Shown here one piece after another: positions 59,111 to 64,000 of a stretch of 64,000 nt of DNA. Source of the DNA: an actinobacterium LLX17 (GTDB taxonomy: Bacteria > Actinomycetota > Actinomycetes > Propionibacteriales > Nocardioidaceae); assembly GCA_000471045.1 (NCBI GenBank), contig KI301992.1, positions 1,548,942 to 1,612,941 of the forward strand, read 5' to 3'. The position numbers and the translations under genes are program-made. Within the stretch, counting starts at the first letter, position 1. Each line of letters opens with the position of its first letter. Below the pieces are notes generated by a model. The model did no database searches. It saw nothing but the letters and a program-made list of their open reading frames with translations, and had not been told where the DNA came from.

Positions 59111-59139
59111 ATGATCGAACATCTGTTCGATCGGGTCAA
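59111..59139 (-). promoter_or_regulatory. SOS promoter with LexA box before imuA'
   Basis: TCGAACATCTGTTCGA at 59115-59130 matches the actinobacterial LexA box TCGAAC-N4-GTTCGA exactly and extends to a 20-base palindrome (59113-59132). On the minus strand it lies between TTGACC (59139-59134) and GATCAT (59116-59111), spaced 17 bases. Damage-induced expression of the mutasome operon is expected. The -10 is only a few bases from the GTG start, so the mRNA is near-leaderless. Confidence 0.9.
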
Positions 59140-59185
59140 GTGGGGTGTCCCGACGGGTGGGCACCCCTGCCCGGGCCGAGCTCGT

Positions 59186-59214
59186 TTGACCCGTCCTGCC
59201 ACGGCTGGCATGGT
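59186..59214 (+). promoter_or_regulatory. Possible promoter of the BCCT transporter gene
   Basis: TTGACC and CATGGT are separated by 17 bases on the plus strand, 38 bases before the BCCT start. The -35 is near consensus and the -10 weak. The divergent LexA-box promoter is about 50 bases away. Confidence 0.4.
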
Positions 59215-59251
59215 CGTAGGGCTCAACCTAGCTATGTCTAAGGAGTCCTTC

Positions 59252-60946
59252 ATGGCCACCCCCACGGCCGAAAAAACGCCCTCCGGACCCGGACGAAGGT
59301 CACCACTCTCGTCCGTCGCCCCGGGGGTCTTCTACCCCTCGCTCGTGATCCTGCTGACCGTCGTGCTGGCCAGCACCATCTTCCCGGACAAGACCGGCGA
59401 GGTGCTGGCGTCAGCCCAGTCCAACGTCGTGTCCGGCATCGGGTGGTACTACACGCTCGCCGTCACCGGATTCGTCGTCTTCGCGGTCTGGATGGGCGTC
59501 AGCCGGTTCGGCGACATCACGCTCGGCAAGGACGACGAGGAGCCCGAGTTCAGCATCAAGGCCTGGTTCGCGATGCTCTTCGCCGCCGGCATGGGCATCG
59601 GCCTCGTCTTCTGGGGAGCCGCCGAGCCCCTGACCTTCTACGACGATCCCAAGCCGGGCGTCGAGGGCAGCGACGCCGATGTCGCGAACGCCGCCATGAC
59701 ACAGGTCTTCCTGCACTGGGGCTTCCACGCCTGGGCCATCTACGTCGTGGTCGGCCTGGCCATGGCCTACGCGATCCACCGCAAGGGGCGCTCGGTCTCG
59801 CTGCGCTGGACGCTGGAGCCGATCTTCGGTGACCGGGTCAAGGGCCGTCTCGGTGACGTCGTCGACGTCATCGCCGTGGTCGGAACGGTCGCCGGCGTCG
59901 CCACCTCGCTGGGGCTCGGCGTGCAGCAGATCACCGCCGGCCTGGCGTACCTGAACGTCATCGACGAGCCGACCGACACCATCCGCATCATCGTGATCGT
60001 CGCGATCACGGCCGTGGCGATCGTCTCGGTCGTCAGCGGCGTCGGCAAGGGCATCAAGTGGCTGTCCAACGCCAACCTGGCGCTCGCCGCAGTCTTCATC
60101 GTGCTGGTCGCCGCGCTCGGCCCCACGCTGTTCCTGTTGCGCGACTTCGTCCAGAACATCGGCAACTACCTCATCGGCATCGTCCCGCTGAGCTTCGAGA
60201 CCGGTGCGCTGACCGAGGGTGGCCCTGAGTTCCAGGCCGCCTGGACCACGTTCTACTGGGGCTGGTGGATCAGCTGGGCGCCGTTCGTCGGCGTCTTCAT
60301 CGCGCGCATCTCGCGCGGTCGCACGATCCGCGAGTTCGTCGCGGGCGTGCTGCTCGTGCCGACACTCGTGACCGCCCTGTGGTTCACGGTCCTCGGTGGC
60401 ACGGCCATCATGCGCGAGATGAACGAGGGCGACCTGGCAGGCGGCAGTCCGGAGAACGTGCTGTTCGAGCTGCTCAGCAATCTGCCGATGGGCGGCTTGT
60501 TGTCGGGCATCGCGATCGTGCTGGTGACGATCTTCTTCATCACCTCCTCGGACTCCGGCTCGCTCGTGGTCGACATGCTCGCCTCGGGCGGCGACCCGGA
60601 GCCCCCGACCTGGAGCCGGGTCATGTGGGCGGTGCTCGAGGGCGCCGTGGCGATCGGCCTGCTCCTGGCCGGTGGGCTCGCCGCACTGCAGACAGGCGCG
60701 ATTCTGACCGCGGTGCCATTCAGCGTGGTCATGATCGCGATGGCGTTCGCCACCTACAAGGCGCTGAAGTCCGAGCACAAGGAGATCACGCGACTCGCCC
60801 GTCGCGCCCGCGAGCGGGAGTGGCAGACCGAGCTGACCGGCCACGTGGCGGGCGAGCTGGTCGACAACTTCGACGACCACCTCGCCGACCCGGTCGATGA
60901 CCGGATCAAGCACGCACTGCGGGGCTCGGAGAAGAAGCGGCCGTAG
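59252..60946 (+). CDS. BCCT-family transporter (glycine betaine/choline/carnitine type)
   Basis: 564 residues from ATG 59252 (AAGGAG six bases upstream; ATG 59234 would put the ribosome site inside the gene). About 12 membrane helices. FAAGMGIGLVFWGAAEPLTF is the Gly-rich BCCT stretch (written in two parts in other annotations as AAGMGIG and FWGAAEP), and GWWISWAPFVGVFIARIS carries the conserved Trp residues. ITSSDSGSLVVDMLASGG is also a signature. Na+- or proton-coupled uptake of an osmoprotectant betaine is likely; the exact substrate is unknown. Confidence 0.93.
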   Translation: MATPTAEKTPSGPGRRSPLSSVAPGVFYPSLVILLTVVLASTIFPDKTGEVLASAQSNVVSGIGWYYTLAVTGFVVFAVWMGVSRFGDITLGKDDEEPEFSIKAWFAMLFAAGMGIGLVFWGAAEPLTFYDDPKPGVEGSDADVANAAMTQVFLHWGFHAWAIYVVVGLAMAYAIHRKGRSVSLRWTLEPIFGDRVKGRLGDVVDVIAVVGTVAGVATSLGLGVQQITAGLAYLNVIDEPTDTIRIIVIVAITAVAIVSVVSGVGKGIKWLSNANLALAAVFIVLVAALGPTLFLLRDFVQNIGNYLIGIVPLSFETGALTEGGPEFQAAWTTFYWGWWISWAPFVGVFIARISRGRTIREFVAGVLLVPTLVTALWFTVLGGTAIMREMNEGDLAGGSPENVLFELLSNLPMGGLLSGIAIVLVTIFFITSSDSGSLVVDMLASGGDPEPPTWSRVMWAVLEGAVAIGLLLAGGLAALQTGAILTAVPFSVVMIAMAFATYKALKSEHKEITRLARRAREREWQTELTGHVAGELVDNFDDHLADPVDDRIKHALRGSEKKRP

Positions 60947-60962
60947 CACCGCACGCAGTACA

Positions 60963-61000
60963 CAGAAGGGGCCGTGAACCACCGTTCACGGCCCCTTCTG
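60963..61000. terminator. Perfect 17-bp stem terminator between convergent transporters
   Basis: CAGAAGGGGCCGTGAAC and its exact reverse complement flank a four-base loop. It begins 16 bases after the BCCT stop and ends 23 bases before the convergent ABC ATPase stop, so it can serve both. The TTCTGT at its foot gives only a short T-rich end. Confidence 0.88.
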
Positions 61001-61023
61001 TCGTCCCCGCAGGGATCAGGCGC

Positions 61024-62766
61024 TCAGTCGTCCAGACCTCGACGCGGCAGGTCGTCGCCGGCCTCGACGACGCCGAGCGGGATGCTGCCGCCCGGGATCG
61101 CGTCGAGCAGGGCACGCGTGTAGTCCTCCCGCGGCGACTCGAAGACCGTCTCGACCGGAGCCGCCTCGACGACCTTGCCGTTCTGCATCACCAGCACGTC
61201 GTCGGCGATCTGCCGGACCACCGCGAGGTCGTGGGTGATGAACAGGTAGCTGAGGCCCAGCTCGGCCTGCAGGTCGTTGAGCAGCGTGAGGATCTGCGCC
61301 TGCACCAGCACGTCGAGCGCCGAGACGGCCTCGTCGCAGATGACGACCTCCGGCTCGAGCGCCAGCGCCCGGGCGATCGCCACCCGCTGACGCTGACCAC
61401 CGGAGAGCTCGTTCGGGAACCGGCGCATCACCGAGGCCGGCAGCGACACCTTCTCGAGCAGGTCGCGGACCCGCGCCTCCCGCTCCTTCGACGAGCCGAT
61501 GTCGTGCGTGCGCAGCGGCTCCTCGATCGAGCGGTAGACCGAGTACATCGGATCGAGCGAGGCGTACGGGTTCTGGAACACCGGCTGCATGCGCCGGCGC
61601 AACGCGAGCTTGTCGGCCCGGCTGCCGATGTCGGAGACGTCGACGCCGTCGAAGGTCACGGTGCCCGAGGTCGGTTCCAGCAGACCCAAGACCATCCGGG
61701 CGACGGTGGACTTGCCCGAGCCGGACTCCCCCACGATCGCGGTGGTCGTGCCGCGTCGCAGCGAGAAGCTGACGTCGTCGACGGCCAGGAAGTCGGTCTT
61801 GCGGAACGGGCTGCTGCCGGGGAGCCGGAAGACCTTGCTGAGGTTCTGCACCGTGATGACGTCGTCCGGCGGGGCACCGGCCTCATCACCGACCGCGGCG
61901 ACCTGCACGGCCGAACGTTGCGCCTGCTCGCGCACCTCCGCACGGTGCTCCAGCGACGAGAGGCGCTGCGAGGCGAGGGACGGCGCCGACGCCACGAGGC
62001 GTTGCGTGTACGGATGGTGCGGATCCTGAAGGATCTCGAGGGCCGGACCGGACTCCACGATGCGGCCCTTGTACATGACCACGAGGTGGTCGGCCCGCTC
62101 GGCGGCGAGGCCCAGGTCGTGCGTGATCAGCAGCACCGCCACGCCCAGCTCGTCGGTCAAGGTGTCGAGGTGGTCGAGGATCTGCTTCTGCACCGTGACG
62201 TCGAGCGCCGACGTGGGCTCGTCGGCGATGAGCAGCTTCGGCCGTGCGGCCAGGCCCATCGCGATGAGCGCCCGCTGACGCATGCCACCGGAGAACTCGT
62301 GCGGGAACTGCCGGGCCCGGCGTTGCGCCTCGGGCAGCCCGGCCTCCTCGAGCAGCTCCACCACGCGGCGGTCGGCGACCTTCCCTGACGCGATGCCGTT
62401 GGCCTTGAGGGACTCCTTGATCTGCGAGCCCACCCGCCACATCGGGTTGAGGTTCGACATCGGGTCCTGCGGCACGAGGCCGATCGAGGCGCCGCGCAGG
62501 GCAACGATGTCCTTCTTGCGCGCGGTGGCGATGTCCTTGCCCTCGAACAGGATCTCGCCGCCGGTGACGTGCCCGGTGCCCGGCAGGAGTCCGATGATGG
62601 CGTGGGCCATCGTGGACTTGCCCGACCCGGACTCCCCCACGATCGCGACCGTCTGGCCCGGATGGACCGTGAGGTTCGCGCCCCGGACGGCGGGAACGTC
62701 CTGCTTGTTGACCCGGAACGCGACGTCGAGGTCGCGCACCTCCAGCAGCGGCTGGCGCTCGCTCAT
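61024..62766 (-). CDS. Fused oligopeptide/dipeptide ABC transporter ATPase (DppD-DppF type)
   Basis: 580 residues from ATG 62766 (ATGA overlap with the permease stop). Two ABC domains in one chain, each with Walker A GESGSGKST; signatures HEFSGGMRQRALIAMGL and NELSGGQRQRVAIARAL; Walker B LLIADEPTSALD and VVICDEAVSALD, where the second has Ala in place of Pro-Thr (DEAVSALD, common in this group). PHHPYTQRL is the oligopeptide-family end of domain 1. Powers uptake of peptides or related solutes. Confidence 0.93.
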   Translation of the reverse strand: MSERQPLLEVRDLDVAFRVNKQDVPAVRGANLTVHPGQTVAIVGESGSGKSTMAHAIIGLLPGTGHVTGGEILFEGKDIATARKKDIVALRGASIGLVPQDPMSNLNPMWRVGSQIKESLKANGIASGKVADRRVVELLEEAGLPEAQRRARQFPHEFSGGMRQRALIAMGLAARPKLLIADEPTSALDVTVQKQILDHLDTLTDELGVAVLLITHDLGLAAERADHLVVMYKGRIVESGPALEILQDPHHPYTQRLVASAPSLASQRLSSLEHRAEVREQAQRSAVQVAAVGDEAGAPPDDVITVQNLSKVFRLPGSSPFRKTDFLAVDDVSFSLRRGTTTAIVGESGSGKSTVARMVLGLLEPTSGTVTFDGVDVSDIGSRADKLALRRRMQPVFQNPYASLDPMYSVYRSIEEPLRTHDIGSSKEREARVRDLLEKVSLPASVMRRFPNELSGGQRQRVAIARALALEPEVVICDEAVSALDVLVQAQILTLLNDLQAELGLSYLFITHDLAVVRQIADDVLVMQNGKVVEAAPVETVFESPREDYTRALLDAIPGGSIPLGVVEAGDDLPRRGLDD

Positions 62767-63734
62767 GACTTGCCCGCCTTCGGGTCGAGGGCGTCGCGGA
62801 CCGCGTCGCCCAGCAGGATGAACGCGAGCACCGTGATGGCCAGGGCGGACGCCGGCACGAACATGACCGAGAGGTCCTGGCCCGAGCGCACGAGGTTCTG
62901 GGCGGCTGAGATGTCGTTGCCCCACGACACGACCGAGCTGGGCAGGCCGAGACCGAGGAACGACAGCGTGGCCTCGGTCGTGATGAAGACACCCAGCGAG
63001 ATCATCGAGGTGACGATGACGGGGGCCAGCGAGTTCGGCACGACGTGGCGCAGCAGGTTGACGCGCGGTGACGCACCGATGGCCTTGGCCGCGTCGACGA
63101 ACTCCAGGTTCTTGACCTGCAGCACCGAGGCGCGCATCTGCCGGGTGATCTGCGGCCAGGCGAACAACGCCAGCGTGAAGACGATGGCGAGGCAGCCTCC
63201 CCAGAATCCCCGGTCGGGGTTGAGGTTGTTGAAGATCGACAACGTGACGATCGCGGCGAGCAGCAGCGGGATGGCGAAGAAGATGTCGCCGAGGCGCGAG
63301 ACGATCGAGTCTGGGAACGTCCCGTAGAAGCCCGCGATCGCGCCCGTGACGATGCCGATCGTCGCGACCAGCAGCGTCGTCAGCACACCCACCAGCACCG
63401 AGGCGCGTGCCCCGTAGAGGGTGCGCGACCAGACGTCGCAGCCCTGCTTGTCGAACCCGAAGGGGTGTCCCGCCCGCCCGTTCGCGAGGCTGTCGCTCAG
63501 CTGACAGAACGTCGGGTCGGCGTCCGTGAACAGGCCGGGCACGGCGAGCACGACGGCCAGGAGCGCCAGGAGCACCGACGACATCCAGAACAGCGGATTG
63601 CGTCGCAGTCGCTTCCAGGCCTCCTTCCACTGGCTCTCCGGCGGCGCCTCCGTGTCGAGCACGTCGACCGCCTTCAGCGGAGTCTCGGCCAGGGCAGCGA
63701 CCCAGCGCTGCTGGCCCGGCATCAGGTCACGCAT
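62763..63734 (-). CDS. ABC transporter permease (DppC/OppC type)
   Basis: 323 residues from ATG 63734. Cytosolic N-terminus, one helix (SSVLLALLAVVLAVPGLF), a soluble loop with two Cys (FCQLSD and GCDVW), then the BPD permease core with VDAAKAIGASPRVNLLRHVV as the ATPase-contact EAA loop. C-terminal helix AITVLAFILLGDAVRDALDP is typical of DppC. The start overlaps the upstream permease stop by eight bases. Confidence 0.92.
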   Translation of the reverse strand: MRDLMPGQQRWVAALAETPLKAVDVLDTEAPPESQWKEAWKRLRRNPLFWMSSVLLALLAVVLAVPGLFTDADPTFCQLSDSLANGRAGHPFGFDKQGCDVWSRTLYGARASVLVGVLTTLLVATIGIVTGAIAGFYGTFPDSIVSRLGDIFFAIPLLLAAIVTLSIFNNLNPDRGFWGGCLAIVFTLALFAWPQITRQMRASVLQVKNLEFVDAAKAIGASPRVNLLRHVVPNSLAPVIVTSMISLGVFITTEATLSFLGLGLPSSVVSWGNDISAAQNLVRSGQDLSVMFVPASALAITVLAFILLGDAVRDALDPKAGKS

Positions 63735-64000
63735 AACGGATCCTCGGATCGAGAACGGCGTACAGGAGATCGACGAGCAAGCTGGTCACCACGTAGACGA
63801 GCACCATGACGGTCACGACCGAGACCACGGTCGGGCTCTCTCCGGTGCGAATGGCGTCGTAGGCCAGACCGCCGACGCCGTTGACGTTGAAGATGCCCTC
63901 GGTCACCACCGCTCCGGCCATCAGGGCCCCCAGGTCGGTGCCCAAGTACGTGATCACGGGGATCAGCGAGTTGCGCAGCACGTGCCGGCGCACCACGGTC
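63727..64000 (-). CDS. ABC transporter permease (DppB/OppB type), 5' end beyond the window
   Basis: The C-terminal 90 residues are present: MVRRHVLRNSLIPVITYLG is the EAA-loop region (its ATP-binding partner contact), followed by MAGAVVTEGIFNVNGVGGLA and the end LLVDLLYAVLDPRIRYA, all typical of DppB. The gene is cut by the right edge. A substrate-binding protein gene would be expected further upstream. Confidence 0.92.
   Translation of the reverse strand, partial: TVVRRHVLRNSLIPVITYLGTDLGALMAGAVVTEGIFNVNGVGGLAYDAIRTGESPTVVSVVTVMVLVYVVTSLLVDLLYAVLDPRIRYA

Overview
The window is high-GC, densely packed DNA of an actinobacterium. The closest fit is a Nocardioidaceae-type organism (Aeromicrobium/Nocardioides-like). 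This is an inference from gene content: an attenuated ilvBNC operon, a TCGAAC-N4-GTTCGA LexA box in front of imuA'-imuB-dnaE2, a tad pilus operon, a WXG100/FtsK (type VII-like) locus, DUF6318 and DUF222 proteins, many GTG starts and many 1-4 base stop/start overlaps. I saw no rRNA, tRNA, CRISPR array, insertion sequence or phage gene.

Layout. 1-8370: tail of a MocR/PdxR-type regulator, then branched-chain amino-acid genes on the minus strand (ilvB-ilvN-ilvC behind a leader peptide and attenuator), three tandem small lipoproteins, an unusual zinc-site SDR and ilvD. 8390-12837: SatD/DUF3307-like pair, ATP-grasp protein, patatin, alpha/beta hydrolase and a DUF1540 protein. 12943-23608: information processing and tRNA maturation (gatCAB, ppk2, ligA, a MetE-like methyltransferase, mnmA and a cysteine desulfurase), with a decayed membrane gene carrying an in-frame TAG between ppk2 and ligA. 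23649-33999: a tad/Flp pilus operon (cpaB-tadZ-tadA-tadB-tadC-flp-tadE-tadE-tadG) followed by a LysM-BTAD membrane protein and a secreted protein.

34184-46146: a type VII-like locus. It has a 1530-residue FHA-FtsK ATPase, a WXG100 protein, two large proteins sharing an N-terminal module (one with an uncharacterised C-terminus, one with a DUF1023 esterase), lipoproteins and a PKD protein. A DUF222 remnant lies inside it. This is the best candidate for an incompletely described system. 46280-51807: nrtR-nadA-nadB-nadC-nifS, an NAD-biosynthesis operon with a clear promoter and operator. 51946-53268: secreted metallophosphatase. 53275-59139: SOS mutasome operon imuA'-imuB-dnaE2 with a LexA box between -35 and -10, an apparent frameshift at the end of imuB, and an in-frame palindromic insertion in dnaE2. 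59252-64000: BCCT transporter, strong terminator, and an oligopeptide ABC transporter running off the right edge.

Two copies of one long palindromic intergenic repeat occur, at 326-393 and 56764-56832. Starts were chosen from Shine-Dalgarno spacing, overlap with the upstream stop, and family N-termini. All functional names rest on reading motifs by eye; no database search was run.
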